64,000 nucleotides of DNA from Verrucomicrobiota bacterium (GTDB lineage: Bacteria; Verrucomicrobiota; Verrucomicrobiia; Opitutales; UBA953), in contig VHDL01000006.1 of the NCBI GenBank assembly GCA_016871415.1, positions 1-64,000 of the forward strand. The letters are read 5' to 3'. Shown here piece by piece: positions 34,949 to 46,216 of this stretch. The notes under the pieces were generated by a model. It saw nothing but the letters and a program-made list of their open reading frames with translations. It searched no databases and was not told the origin of the DNA. Position numbers and translations under genes: made by a program. Position 1 is the stretch's first letter. The number at the start of each line of letters is the position of its first letter.

Positions 34949-36606
34949 GTTCCCGCGGACGGCCTTCATCCTCGGGGCCGGACTGGGCACGCGGTTGCGC
35001 CCGCTCACAGAGCGCACGCCCAAGCCCCTGTTGCCAATCGGAGGCAGGCCCATGGTCATCCGGGCGATGGAGCGCCTGCGCGCAGCCGGGGCGCGACGCT
35101 TCATCATCAACACGCACCACGCCGCGGAAGCCTGGGCCGCCGCCTTCCCGGAAGGCCGCTGGCAGGACGAGGAGGTCTTGCTCGTGCATGAACCGGAGCT
35201 GCTGGACACCGGGGGCGGACTGGCGAACGTGGCTCCGCTGCTGAAGCCGGAGGACCGCGACCTGGTCATCTGGAACGGCGACATCCTCAGCTCCTGCGAC
35301 GTCGCTGCCGCAGTCGCGCACCACCGCGCCAACGGAGCGGAGGCCACCCTGGTGGTCCGGGAGCAGGGGCCCAACGCGAACGTGCGCATCACCGATGAGG
35401 GTGAGGTGACCGACATGCGCGACCGGCTGGGAGCGAACGACCGGCCCTACCAGTACGTCGGCGTCTGCGTCGTCACGGCCGACTTCGCGCGGGGGGTGCC
35501 GGCCCGCAAGGAGTCGCTGGTCGAGCACTTCCTGAGTCGGATCCAGGCGGCCCGCGGCTCGGTGCAAGGCTTCCTCGACCGCAGCGAAGAGTGGCACGAC
35601 CTCGGTACGGTCGAGGAATACGCCTCCGTCCGGGCGCGCATGGAGCGCCCTGCGCGAGGTTCGCTCGACGTCGCGGCCGCCGCGGCGCTGCACGGGTGCG
35701 CGCCGGCCGAAGGGGGCGCGGTCCTGAAAGGAGGGTCGGGGCGGAGATTCCACCGTGTGCTGACCGCCGCGGGCTCGCCCGCCGTGCTATGCGTCTATGA
35801 CGACAGCCGGCCGGAAAACCTCGGATACGGGGCCATCTGCACCGCGCTCCACGCCGCGGGCATCAACGCCCCGACCGTCCTGGCGGAGGACCGTGCGGCG
35901 GGCACGCTGCTACTCGAGGACCTCGGAACGACCGACCTCTGGACGCTGGCGCAAGGCTCTGGCTTCCCCTGGGAAGCCTTCGCATCCGCGGTCGAGGCCG
36001 CGGCCGGGCTGCATCGCGACGGAGCGGCCGCGACGGCGGGGGTGACGCTGATGGAGCCCTTCGGGGAGCCGCTCTACCGCTGGGAAAGGCAGTACTTCCT
36101 GGAGAACGCGGTCGGACGTCGGAAGCTGGACCAGGGCGCCGTGCGCGAGGCCGAGTCACTCGCCGCCGAACTGTCCGCCCAGCCCCAAGTCACGCTCCAT
36201 CGCGACCTGCAGTCGCAGAACGTCATGGTGCGCGACGGACGGGCCTGGTTCGTCGACCTGCAGGGCCTGCGCATGGGCTGCGCGGCCTACGACTTCGCCT
36301 CCTTGGCCTTCGACCCCTACCTGACCCGGCCGGACATGCAGCTCTGGCGCGTCGACCTCGAGGACCACGCTCGGGAGGCCTCGGGTTGGAGCGGATCGCG
36401 CGACGCCTTCACGCATCTCCTGCACGTCGCAGCGGCCCAGCGCCTGATGCAGGCGTGCGGCGCCTACGGCTTCCTGGGCAGGGTCAAGGGACGGCCCGAA
36501 TACCTCGCCCACCTGCCTCAGGGCCTGCGCAACCTTGCGACGGCGGCGGCGGTGGCCGGCAAGCGCAGACTAGCGGCGCTGGCCGCGGAGCTGGCGGAGG
36601 AATCCG

Positions 36607-36620
<14 letters not shown>
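34941..36620 (+). CDS. MurU-AmgK-like fusion: sugar-1-phosphate uridylyltransferase plus sugar kinase
   Basis: 559 residues in two domains. Residues about 1-235 are a nucleotidyltransferase: [49 protein letters not shown], as in MurU (MurNAc-1-P uridylyltransferase). Residues about 255-555 are an aminoglycoside-phosphotransferase-fold kinase: [22 protein letters not shown], catalytic [12 protein letters not shown] and VDLQGLRMG, as in AmgK (anomeric MurNAc/GlcNAc kinase). In the recycling route of Pseudomonas, AmgK and MurU act in sequence, giving UDP-MurNAc without MurA. The order here is MurU then AmgK in one chain. The substrate is inferred. Starts 8 nt inside the Fur-family gene; 14-bp overlap with convergent glyS. 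Confidence 0.85.
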
Positions 36621-38112
<1,492 letters not shown>

Positions 38113-38158
38113 GGCTGACCTCACCTAACCTCGCATCCCGCGGGGGCGGCAAGCCTGT

Positions 38159-39100
38159 TCACCGGGCCGGAGGAAGGGGCTCGGTCGTTAGGTCGCGGGC
38201 CTTGGCCCGCCAGGACTTAGCCGCTTCGGAAAGCGCGCGGAAGGCCGCGGAGAGGTCGGACGAGGCGCCCTCCATCACACCGCGGGAGGCGTCCAGCGAA
38301 GCGGCGAATGAACCCAGGGCCGCGGATGCGTCGGCCAGTCTGACCTGCAGCAGGGCGACGCGTTCCGGAGAGACCGAGGCGTCGGCCGACTCCACGGCCT
38401 CGCGGAGACGGCGGCAGGCGCGGGCGGCGGCCGTGAGACCCGGCCCCTCGGCCAAGTCCCTCGCCCCGGCGGCCAGCACCTCCGACTTGGCCACCCAGGC
38501 CGCGTTGAGTTCTTCAGCCCGCTGAGGATCCGCGAGCGAATCCCATCGTCCCAGGTCGGACTCCAGCTCCGCCGCCAGCGCCACGAGGTCGCGTTGGGCG
38601 AGGTCGTCGAACCGGGCGGCGAGGCTTTGATAGGTCTGCTGCAAGGTCCCGCCGGTGGCGGGAATCTCAGAGGGGGCGAGGCCGGAGCGCGGCGCGCGGT
38701 CCGTCTCCCAGAGCAGCTCCACCTGCAGCATGCCGGAAGCGGGGCTGACCGTCACGAGACGGCCGACCAGCCCACGGGCGACTTCCTCATGCAGGCGGTC
38801 TCCGCGCAGACGGTCGGCGAATCCGCGGTCCTCCAAGGAGTTTGGATCGAGGCTGAGCCGCAGATCGGGTGTCACCCTGCCCTCGGAGTCGCGGTGCAGG
38901 CCGACGGACGCCACCTGTCCGACCACGACGCCGTTGACGCGCACGGGCGTTCCGGAAGTGACCCCTTGGACGGAGAAGGGCGGGCGGAGCACCACTTCGA
39001 CGAAGGGTGCGGACCAGGCGCGCCACCAGGCCCAGACTGAGAAAACGAGGCCGGAGAAGGCGAGGCCGAGCAGCAGCGCTCCCGTCGTCCGTCTGCTCAT
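38159..39100 (-). CDS. MCE/MlaD-domain protein
   Basis: 313 residues. One N-terminal membrane helix (ALLLGLAFSGLVFSVWAWW), then an MCE domain (VEVVLRPPFSVQGVTSGTPVRVNGV, split here) and a long helical C-terminal part rich in Ala (about residues 150-310). Such proteins form hexameric periplasmic rings that move phospholipids between membranes, normally with MlaE/MlaF. Those genes are not in the window. Its ATG overlaps the pheA stop by 4 nt, so expression is tied to pheA and scpB. Confidence 0.85.
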   Translation of the reverse strand: MSRRTTGALLLGLAFSGLVFSVWAWWRAWSAPFVEVVLRPPFSVQGVTSGTPVRVNGVVVGQVASVGLHRDSEGRVTPDLRLSLDPNSLEDRGFADRLRGDRLHEEVARGLVGRLVTVSPASGMLQVELLWETDRAPRSGLAPSEIPATGGTLQQTYQSLAARFDDLAQRDLVALAAELESDLGRWDSLADPQRAEELNAAWVAKSEVLAAGARDLAEGPGLTAAARACRRLREAVESADASVSPERVALLQVRLADASAALGSFAASLDASRGVMEGASSDLSAAFRALSEAAKSWRAKARDLTTEPLPPAR

Positions 39101-40164
39101 CCGGCGGACTGCGGGTAGCTACCCAGCCACTTGACGACCTCGCACCTCCCCTTGAGCTCGGAGACGGCCGACTGGACTTCAGCCGATTCCCAGTGTCCCG
39201 GGAAATCGATGAAGAACTGGTATTCCCAGGCGCGGCGGCGGCTCGGCCGGGACTCGATGCGAATCAGGTTAATACCGCGGTCGGAGAAGGCCTTGAGGGC
39301 CGCCTGCAGGGAGCCGGGCTCATGCCTGAGCGCGAGGACCACGCTGGTGACATCCTCCTTGGCGCCGGGAGGATTGGCGGCGGCGCCGATGACGAAGAAA
39401 CGGGTGGCGTTGTCGCGGCGGTCCTGGATGCCGCGCGCGAGCACGGGGACGCCGCGGGACTCGGCGGCGGAGGCGGAGGCGACGGCGGCGCGTCCCGCCG
39501 GCTCGCGGGCCACCTGCTCGACCGCACCTGCGGTGCTCTCGGTCTCGGTGAGCGTCGCGCCAGGCAGATGACGGGAGAGCCAGCCGCGGCATTGGGCGAG
39601 CGCGATGTCCTTAGAGAGCACCTGCTTCACCTCCGCCAGGGGGCCCTGCCCCACGAGGCACTGCTCCACCGAGAGCGTCACTTGGGCGACGACCTTAAGT
39701 TCGGATTCGGCCAGCAAGTCGAGGGAGTGGCTGACCACGCCCTCGGTGGAGTTCTCGACCGGGACGACGCCGTAGGAGGCCTCGCCCGACTCGACCGCGG
39801 CGAAGACGTCGGCGATCGAGCGCAGGGGCAGCGCCGGCACGCTGGAGCCGAAGGCACGGACCTGAGCCTGCTGCGTGAAGGAGCCCTCCGGCCCGAGGTA
39901 ACCCACGGGACGCTGCATCTGGGCGCCGATGGAGAGCGAGATGACCTCGCGGAAGACCGCACGGACTCCGGAGGCCGGGATGGAGGGAGCCGCCTCGGTC
40001 AGCGAACGCAGCAGCTGCTCTTCGCGCTGCGGAGCGTAGACGGGGGCGCCAGCGCGCTGCTTGGCCTCGCCGATCAGACGGGCCATCTCGAGCCGGCGAC
40101 CCAGCAGGGCCAGGATCTCGCGGTCGATCCGGTCGACCTCCCGCCGATGGTCCTCGAGGCTCAT
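39097..40164 (-). CDS. pheA: Chorismate mutase-prephenate dehydratase (P-protein)
   Basis: 355 residues. Domains: AroQ chorismate mutase (1-90, DHRREVDRIDREILALLGRR), prephenate dehydratase (about 95-270, YLGPEGSFTQQA, VPVENSTEGVV, TRFFVIG), and C-terminal ACT regulatory domain (LRHEPGSLQAALKAFSDRGI, ESRPSRRRAWEYQFFIDF) that binds Phe. The catalytic TRF motif is present. The frame is open up to 40266, but ATG 40164 fits the AroQ start. Four-nt overlaps on both sides: with scpB upstream and with the MCE gene downstream. Confidence 0.95.
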   Translation of the reverse strand: MSLEDHRREVDRIDREILALLGRRLEMARLIGEAKQRAGAPVYAPQREEQLLRSLTEAAPSIPASGVRAVFREVISLSIGAQMQRPVGYLGPEGSFTQQAQVRAFGSSVPALPLRSIADVFAAVESGEASYGVVPVENSTEGVVSHSLDLLAESELKVVAQVTLSVEQCLVGQGPLAEVKQVLSKDIALAQCRGWLSRHLPGATLTETESTAGAVEQVAREPAGRAAVASASAAESRGVPVLARGIQDRRDNATRFFVIGAAANPPGAKEDVTSVVLALRHEPGSLQAALKAFSDRGINLIRIESRPSRRRAWEYQFFIDFPGHWESAEVQSAVSELKGRCEVVKWLGSYPQSAG

Positions 40165-40922
40165 GAGGAGGGCGGCGCTGCGCCGGCGCCTTCGGTACCG
40201 CCCTCCGCGGGCAGACCGACGTCGGCGTCGCCGACCGCAACCGGCGTGGTGGCCCGGGCGATCCATTCCGAGATCTGGGCGGGGGAAAGCACGTCAGACG
40301 CGGGCAGTTCGCCGAGTGAACGCAGCCCCGTGAAGTCGAGGAATCGGTCGGTGGTGCCGTACTGGATCGGCCGGCCCGGCAGGTCGGCCCGGCCGGTGCC
40401 CGCGACCAGCTCGAGCTCGAGCAGACGCGTTAGGGCGCTATCGACGGAGACGCCGCGGATGGCTTCCATCTCCGGACGGGTCACGGGCTGGCGGTAGGCG
40501 ACGATTGAGAGCGTCTCGAGGGCGGCGGGACTGAGACGCTGCGGGCGCGGCTCGCCGCGGAGCAGTCGCACCCAGACGGCGTAGACCGGGGAGATGACGA
40601 GACGGAAACCCTCGGGTCCCTGCAGGATGCGGCAGGAGTCGTTCGACTCACGCATCTCGGCCTCGAGCGCGTCGACCGCCTCGCGGATCTGGGTGGCCGT
40701 CAGGAGCGTGGGTACCTGGTCGATGATGTCCTGGATGACCTCCTGCACGGGTGCGGACGGGGGAGCTGAAGCCGGCTCGGACGGGAGACCTTCGGCCGGC
40801 TCCGCGGCGGACGAGGCCTGGGCGTGATACCGCTGGACCACCTTCTGGATGTCCCTGATGGACACCGCTTCGGAGGTCGAGAGCAGCAGGGCCTTGATAA
40901 TCTTCTTGAGATTGAATTCCAC
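40161..40922 (-). CDS. scpB: Segregation and condensation protein B
   Basis: 253 residues, GTG start. ScpB forms the winged-helix part of the SMC-ScpAB condensin. Pattern: LKKIIKALLLSTSEAVSIRD, LTATQIREAVDALEAEM, LSPAALETLSIVAYRQPVTR, IRGVSVDSALTRLLELEL and a TTDRFLDFTGL end. A Pro/Ala/Ser-rich insert of about 25 residues (40-65) is unusual. scpA is not next to it. It heads the scpB-pheA-MCE run. Confidence 0.92.
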   Translation of the reverse strand: MEFNLKKIIKALLLSTSEAVSIRDIQKVVQRYHAQASSAAEPAEGLPSEPASAPPSAPVQEVIQDIIDQVPTLLTATQIREAVDALEAEMRESNDSCRILQGPEGFRLVISPVYAVWVRLLRGEPRPQRLSPAALETLSIVAYRQPVTRPEMEAIRGVSVDSALTRLLELELVAGTGRADLPGRPIQYGTTDRFLDFTGLRSLGELPASDVLSPAQISEWIARATTPVAVGDADVGLPAEGGTEGAGAAPPSS

Positions 40923-41038
40923 GGGCGGGCGGACTTTTTAAAACGGATTGTCGGCTGATGAAGGGCGGCTCAATGTCCGCACCCGCACCCTTGATAGACG
41001 GGCCGCCTCCACTGACAACCGCAGACTTTCCCATCCCG

Positions 41039-42727
41039 ATGACCACGCCCTCCTCCTGCCGCCAGCACTCCTCCGTCGTCGTCGACGGACCCGACCGAGC
41101 CCCCAGCCGCGCCATGCTGCGGGCGGTGGGCTTCACGGACGCCGACTTCGGCAAGCCCGTGGTGGGGGTGGCCTCGACCTGGTCGATGGTCACGCCTTGC
41201 AACATGCACATCGACCGCCTCGCGGATGAGGCCGCCCGGGGCGCCGACGCCTCCGGAGGCAAGGCCGTCATTTTCGGCACCATCACCGTCTCCGACGGCA
41301 TCTCCATGGGCACGCCCGGCATGCGCTACTCGCTCGTGTCGCGCGAGATCATCGCGGACTCCATCGAGGCAGTCGCAGGCGCGGAGGGCTTCGACGGCCT
41401 AGTGACCATCGGCGGCTGCGACAAGAACATGCCCGCCTGCGTCATGGCCATGGCGCGGCTCAACCGCCCCTCCGTCTTCGTCTACGGCGGCACCATTATC
41501 CCCGGTCTGCACCGGGGCCAGGCGGCCGACATCGTCACGGTCTTCGAGGCGGTCGGCAAGCACGCCGCCAAGCAGATCGGCGACGCCGAACTCAGGGAGA
41601 TCGAATCCTGCTCCATCCCCGGGGAGGGCTCGTGCGGCGGCATGTACACGGCCAACACCATGGCCAGCGCCATCGAAGCCCTCGGCCTCAGCCTGCCCGA
41701 CAGCTCGGCGCAGCTGGCCAACTCGAAGGACAAGCTCGCCGACTGCGAACGGGCCGGACGCGCGGTCATCGAGTTGCTGGGGCGCAACATCCGCCCCTCG
41801 GACATCCTCACCGACCAAGCCTTTGAGAACGCCATCACGGTCGTGATCGCCCTGGGCGGATCGACCAATGCCGTGATGCACCTCATCGCCATGGCCCACA
41901 GCGCGGGCATCGCGCTTTCACTCGAGGACTTCGAGCGCATCGGCCGCAAGGTGCCTGTGCTCGCCGACCTCAAGCCGAGCGGCAAGTACAATATGGCCCA
42001 CTTCGTGCGCATCGGCGGCCTGCAGCCTCTCCTCAAGATGCTCCTCGACCAAGGCCTGCTCCACGGCGACTGCCTGACGGTGACCGGCAGGACGGTGGCC
42101 GAGAACCTGGCCGACGTGAAGGGCTACTCCGCCGACCAGGACGTGGTGCGTCCCTTCTCCAATCCGGTGAAGGCGGATAGCCACCTGCGCATCCTCCGCG
42201 GCAACCTCGCGCCGGAGGGCGCGGTCGCCAAGATCACCGGCAAGGAGGGCAGCAGCTTCACCGGCAAGGCCATCGTCTTCGAGTCGGAGGAAAGCGCGCT
42301 GAGGGGCATCCTCGAGGGCAAGGTGACGGACGGCCACGTGATCGTGATCCGCAACGAGGGCCCCCGCGGCGGACCCGGCATGCGAGAGATGCTCGGGCCC
42401 ACGAGCGCGATCATGGGCAAGGGGCTCGGCAAGACCGTGGCCCTCATCACCGACGGACGGTTCTCGGGCGGCAGCCACGGCTTCGTGGTCGGCCACATCA
42501 CGCCCGAAGCGGCCTGCGGCGGCCTCATCGCGGCGGTGAAGAACGGCGAGACGATTACCATCGACGCCGTGCGCAATGAAATCAATTTGAACGTGCCCGC
42601 GGCGGAAATCGCCCGGCGATTGGCCGAATGGAAGCCCGCGCCCTGCAAGGAGCGCCGCGGCACACTCGCCAAGTACGCCAAGCTGGTCTCCTCCGCCTCG
42701 CGCGGCGCAATCACGGACGGCGACTAA
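41039..42727 (+). CDS. ilvD: Dihydroxy-acid dehydratase
   Basis: 562 residues from ATG 41039. Converts dihydroxy-isovalerate and -methylvalerate to the keto acids of Val/Ile synthesis; an Fe-S enzyme. Cysteines expected for the cluster are in MVTPCNMH, GGCDKNMPAC and EGSCGGMYTANTM; Lys of CDKN is the carbamylated Mg2+ ligand. An in-frame ATG at 40958 would add 27 residues with no family counterpart, so I prefer 41039, which gives the usual distance to DRAPSRAMLRAVG. Divergent from scpB. No ilvBN/ilvC nearby. Confidence 0.96.
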   Translation: MTTPSSCRQHSSVVVDGPDRAPSRAMLRAVGFTDADFGKPVVGVASTWSMVTPCNMHIDRLADEAARGADASGGKAVIFGTITVSDGISMGTPGMRYSLVSREIIADSIEAVAGAEGFDGLVTIGGCDKNMPACVMAMARLNRPSVFVYGGTIIPGLHRGQAADIVTVFEAVGKHAAKQIGDAELREIESCSIPGEGSCGGMYTANTMASAIEALGLSLPDSSAQLANSKDKLADCERAGRAVIELLGRNIRPSDILTDQAFENAITVVIALGGSTNAVMHLIAMAHSAGIALSLEDFERIGRKVPVLADLKPSGKYNMAHFVRIGGLQPLLKMLLDQGLLHGDCLTVTGRTVAENLADVKGYSADQDVVRPFSNPVKADSHLRILRGNLAPEGAVAKITGKEGSSFTGKAIVFESEESALRGILEGKVTDGHVIVIRNEGPRGGPGMREMLGPTSAIMGKGLGKTVALITDGRFSGGSHGFVVGHITPEAACGGLIAAVKNGETITIDAVRNEINLNVPAAEIARRLAEWKPAPCKERRGTLAKYAKLVSSASRGAITDGD

Positions 42728-42733
42728 GGGGAA

Positions 42734-42772
42734 CCCGGGGCTGTCCGATGTTGCCAACTCCGAAGCCCCGGG
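42734..42772 (+). promoter_or_regulatory. Hairpin between ilvD and pgi
   Basis: 9-bp stem CCCGGGGCT / AGCCCCGGG, 21-nt loop, ending 12 nt before the pgi GTG. There is no T-run. May moderate readthrough or translation of pgi. Confidence 0.45.
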
Positions 42773-42784
42773 CGAAATGAGTTC

Positions 42785-44362
42785 GTGGCCTCCTCCTTCG
42801 ACCGATTCCGCGCCGGACTCCTCAACTTCAACGCCGACGGCTTCTCGCTCGACCTCAGCCGGGCGCCCGAGCCGGAGGGCTTCGCCGCGAAGATGGAGGC
42901 ACCCCTGGGTCGGGCCTTCGACGCGATGGTCGCCCTCGAGAAGGGCGCAGTCGCGAACCCCGACGAAGCACGCATGGTAGGCCACTACTGGCTGCGTGCG
43001 CCCGGGCTCGCGCCCGACGCGAAGACGGCCGAGGCCGTCCGTTCGGCAGTCAAGGCAGTTGAGGCCTTCGCGGCCGACGTACACCGCGGAGCGGTCCACG
43101 GCGAGAAGGGCGCATTCACCGACCTGCTCTGCATCGGCATCGGCGGCTCGGCGCTCGGCCCGCAGTTCGTCGCCGACGCGCTGGGCGGAAAGACGGACCG
43201 CCTGCGGGTGCACTTCATCGACAACACGGACCCCGACGGGTTCGACCGCGTGTTCGACGCCATCGGCGACCGGCTGGGCACGACCCTCGCGGTCGTGACG
43301 TCGAAGTCGGGCAGCACGCCCGAGCCGCGCAACGGCCAGATCGAGGCGGCCGCCCGCTGGAAGTCCGCGGGCCTGAACTTCGCCAAGCACGCCGTGGCGG
43401 TCACCGGCGAAGGCAGCCAGCTGGACGGGGTCGCCGTCAAGGAGGCCTGGCTGGCCCGGTTCCCCATGTGGGACTGGGTTGGAGGCCGCACAAGCGAGCT
43501 CGGACCGGTCGGCCTGCTTCCCGCCGCCCTGCAGGGGCTGGATATCCGCGGCCTGCTCGCTGGGGCCGCGCGCATGGACGAGCTGACCCGCATCGCGGAC
43601 GCCCGTCGCAACCCCGCCGCCCGGCTCGCCCTCGCCTGGCATCATCTCACGGAGGGGCGCGGCTCGAAAGCGATGGTCGTGCTGCCCTACAAGGATCGGC
43701 TGCTGCTGCTCTCCCGCTACCTGCAACAGCTCGTGATGGAGTCGCTCGGCAAGGAACTCGACCTCCGCGGAGCGAAGGTCAACCAGGGCCTCACGGTCTA
43801 TGGCAACAAAGGCTCGACCGACCAACACGCCTACGTCCAGCAACTGCGTGACGGGGTGGACAACTTCTTCGCCGTCTTCATCGAGGTGCTGAATGATCGC
43901 GCCGGCGCCTCGCCCGAAGTGGAGCCAGGCGTGACTTCGGGCGATTACCTGCAGGCCTTCCTGCTGGGCACGCGGGAGGCGCTCACCGGCGGAGGTCGGG
44001 CCAGCGTCACCATCACCGTGGAACGCGTGGACGCGCGCACCGTGGGCATGCTCATCGCGCTCTTCGAGCGGGCGGTGGGGCTCTACGCCTCACTGGTCGG
44101 TATCAACGCCTACCACCAGCCCGGGGTCGAAGCCGGCAAGAAGGCCGCCTCAGCGGCCCTAAGCCTCCGCACCAGAGCTTTGGCCGCCCTGCGCTCCAGA
44201 CCCGGCCAGTGGATGAAAACCTCTCAAATATGCAGTGAAAACGGGCTTGAAGGGTCGGAAGAGTTGGTCTACAAAATCCTTCTCCACGTCGCCGCCAACC
44301 CCAGCCCCGTGACCGCACGCCTCTCTGAGGATCCGGCTGAAGCGCTTTTCACCCACTCCTGA
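42785..44362 (+). CDS. pgi: Glucose-6-phosphate isomerase with C-terminal extension
   Basis: 525 residues, GTG start (no in-frame ATG fits the N-terminus). Interconverts glucose and fructose 6-phosphate. SIS-domain motifs: [25 protein letters not shown], and [17 protein letters not shown]; the C-terminal catalytic region is [14 protein letters not shown]. The family core ends near residue 455. About 60 further residues ([20 protein letters not shown] onward) look like a small winged-helix-type domain. This differs from E. coli Pgi. First of a closely spaced run: the next gene starts 11 nt after its stop. Confidence 0.95.
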   Translation: MASSFDRFRAGLLNFNADGFSLDLSRAPEPEGFAAKMEAPLGRAFDAMVALEKGAVANPDEARMVGHYWLRAPGLAPDAKTAEAVRSAVKAVEAFAADVHRGAVHGEKGAFTDLLCIGIGGSALGPQFVADALGGKTDRLRVHFIDNTDPDGFDRVFDAIGDRLGTTLAVVTSKSGSTPEPRNGQIEAAARWKSAGLNFAKHAVAVTGEGSQLDGVAVKEAWLARFPMWDWVGGRTSELGPVGLLPAALQGLDIRGLLAGAARMDELTRIADARRNPAARLALAWHHLTEGRGSKAMVVLPYKDRLLLLSRYLQQLVMESLGKELDLRGAKVNQGLTVYGNKGSTDQHAYVQQLRDGVDNFFAVFIEVLNDRAGASPEVEPGVTSGDYLQAFLLGTREALTGGGRASVTITVERVDARTVGMLIALFERAVGLYASLVGINAYHQPGVEAGKKAASAALSLRTRALAALRSRPGQWMKTSQICSENGLEGSEELVYKILLHVAANPSPVTARLSEDPAEALFTHS

Positions 44363-44372
44363 CCCCAGCCCC

Positions 44373-45284
44373 ATGAACAAGAAGCTCGACCTCTTCATCC
44401 GGATCTTCGGCATCGCCGCCGCCCTGGCCGCAGGCGCCTTCGCCTTCCTGCTCAAGGGCAAGATGGACGCCGCGATGAACGCCACCGCTTGGGCCGTGGC
44501 CGACCCCGAGGTCGGTGCCCGTCCCGAGTTCGTCGCCCGCATGTCCGACATCGGGTCCAAGGTGAAGCCCCTGCTGGATGCAAAGTCGAAGAAAATCCTC
44601 GAGCTCGAAGGCAACGTCAAGGACCTGCGCGCCGAGGTCGCGGACAAGACCACCAAAATCGAAGGCCTCACCGCCAACGTGGCCACCCTCGAGGGCGAAC
44701 GCGCCGAGCTCACCCGCAAGCGCGACGAGCTGACGGGCCAGCTCACCGAGGCTACGAGCAAGCGTGACTCCATCGCCGCCGATCTCGACTTGGCCAAGCA
44801 GGAGATCGTGGCCGAGAAGCAGAAGACCGCCGCCATGTTCACCAGGGAGCAGATGGAGGAGAGCATCACCAAGGTGACCCAAGCCGAGGAGAAGCTCGAC
44901 AAGGCACGCGGTCGCTACGTCCAGCTTTACGGATGGGCCGCCGGCAAGTCCGACACCAAGCCCCCTTACCCCCGCGATCCCCTCGTCGATGAAGCACCGG
45001 CCGGCACCCCCGGCGCCCCCAGCTTCGGCGCCGAGGGCATCGTGACTAAGATCATCTCCCTCGATGCTTCCACCGGACTCGTCGCCTTCTCGGTCGGCGA
45101 GCACAGCGGCGTGCGCGCCGACGTCGGCTTCGAGCTGATGGTCGCCGGCGTCAAGGCCGGCAACGTGCGCGTCGCGGCCGCACGCCCCAACGTCTCCTAC
45201 GCGCAGATGCTGCCCGGCTTCGAGCTGAAGCAGGTCACCAACGGCACGGTGGTCAAGCTGGTCCCCTTCACCGGCGGCAACTGA
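44373..45284 (+). CDS. Membrane-anchored coiled-coil protein of unknown function
   Basis: 303 residues. An N-terminal helix (IFGIAAALAAGAFAFLLKG) anchors it; the rest is probably periplasmic or on the outer face. Residues about 70-180 are a long heptad-type coiled coil (LEGNVKDLRAEVADKTTKIE; LEGERAELTRKRDELTGQL). The C-terminal 80 residues form a compact beta-rich domain (GIVTKIISLDASTGLVAFSV, GVRADVGFELMVAG) resembling small OB- or SH3-like folds. I do not recognise a named family. The lipoprotein gene follows after one base, so they may work together in the envelope. Confidence 0.75.
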   Translation: MNKKLDLFIRIFGIAAALAAGAFAFLLKGKMDAAMNATAWAVADPEVGARPEFVARMSDIGSKVKPLLDAKSKKILELEGNVKDLRAEVADKTTKIEGLTANVATLEGERAELTRKRDELTGQLTEATSKRDSIAADLDLAKQEIVAEKQKTAAMFTREQMEESITKVTQAEEKLDKARGRYVQLYGWAAGKSDTKPPYPRDPLVDEAPAGTPGAPSFGAEGIVTKIISLDASTGLVAFSVGEHSGVRADVGFELMVAGVKAGNVRVAAARPNVSYAQMLPGFELKQVTNGTVVKLVPFTGGN

Positions 45285-45285
45285 G

Positions 45286-45444
45286 ATGCGAGCCCTCCTC
45301 ATCCTGCTCACGCTCTCCGCGCTCGGCCTGAGCGGCTGCGGCACCGTGGAGAAACGTGCGGACGACTCCCTGCCCCAGGCCATGCCGGCCAACTGGCAGG
45401 GCGGTCTCCCCGGCTTCCAGACGCAGGGATCAGGCTACCGCTGA
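45286..45444 (+). CDS. Small lipoprotein (52 residues)
   Basis: Starts 1 nt after the stop of the coiled-coil gene and ends overlapping the rsmI ATG by one base (TGATG). The product begins MRALLILLTLSALGLSGC: a signal peptide with the lipobox LSGC, so Cys18 would be lipidated. The mature part is only 35 residues, Gly/Pro/Gln-rich (PANWQGGLPGFQTQGSGYR). Tight packing on both sides and the lipobox support it as a real gene. Not assigned to a family. Confidence 0.8.
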   Translation: MRALLILLTLSALGLSGCGTVEKRADDSLPQAMPANWQGGLPGFQTQGSGYR

Positions 45445-46169
45445 TGGCGGCCGGCGAGCCCGTCCCCGCGCAAGCCCGCAGGGGACGCCTGCTCGTGGTG
45501 GCCACGCCGCTGGGCAATCTCGGCGACATCTCCCGGCGCGCACGCGAATCCCTGACGGCCAGCGACCTCGTGGCCTGCGAGGACACGCGCACGACGGGCA
45601 ACCTGCTTCGTCTGCTCGGCATCGACGGCCCCCGCCTGCTGGCCTACCACGAGCACAACGAGCGCGAGGCGGCTGAGGCGGTCGCGGAACGCATCCGGCA
45701 GGGCCTGACCGTCGCGCTCGTGACGGACGCAGGCACTCCGGCCATCAGCGACCCCGGTTTCCGCCTGGTGCGGGAATGCCGCCGGCTGGGCCTCGAGGTC
45801 TCACCCGTTCCCGGGCCGTGCGCGGCGACGGCCCTGCTCTCGGTCAGCGGCCTGCCGACCAACGCCTTTCGCTTCGTCGGATTCCTGCCGCCGAAGTCCG
45901 CGGCCCGGCGCAGGTTCCTCACGCAGGAGGCGGCCGAGGCCGGCGAGACGCTGGTGCTGCTCGAGTCCTGCCACCGGATCGAGGCGCTGCTCGGCGAGAT
46001 GCTCGAGATCCTAGGACCCGACCGGGTCGCGTGCATTGGGCGCGAGCTGACCAAGGCGCATGAGGCCCTGAGAACGGGGCCTTTGGGCGAACTGGTGCCC
46101 GCGACCCTCTCGGGCTCGCTCAAGGGCGAGTTCACCCTGGCCGTCGCGCCGAAGGGATTCGCGCTCTGA
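45444..46169 (+). CDS. rsmI: 16S rRNA 2'-O-ribose methyltransferase (C1402)
   Basis: 241 residues, tetrapyrrole-methylase fold. Methylates the ribose of C1402 in the decoding centre. Motifs VVATPLGNLGDISRRARE, ACEDTRTTGNLLRLLGI, LVTDAGTPAISDPGFRLV and PGPCAATALLSVSGLPT are intact. Length is slightly short of E. coli RsmI at the C-terminus. One-base overlap with the upstream lipoprotein gene implies coupled translation. Confidence 0.95.
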   Translation: MAAGEPVPAQARRGRLLVVATPLGNLGDISRRARESLTASDLVACEDTRTTGNLLRLLGIDGPRLLAYHEHNEREAAEAVAERIRQGLTVALVTDAGTPAISDPGFRLVRECRRLGLEVSPVPGPCAATALLSVSGLPTNAFRFVGFLPPKSAARRRFLTQEAAEAGETLVLLESCHRIEALLGEMLEILGPDRVACIGRELTKAHEALRTGPLGELVPATLSGSLKGEFTLAVAPKGFAL

Positions 46170-46216
46170 GCCGCAGGGATTGACCGGTCACGGCGCGTCG
46201 TCACGCTACGGGTAAG

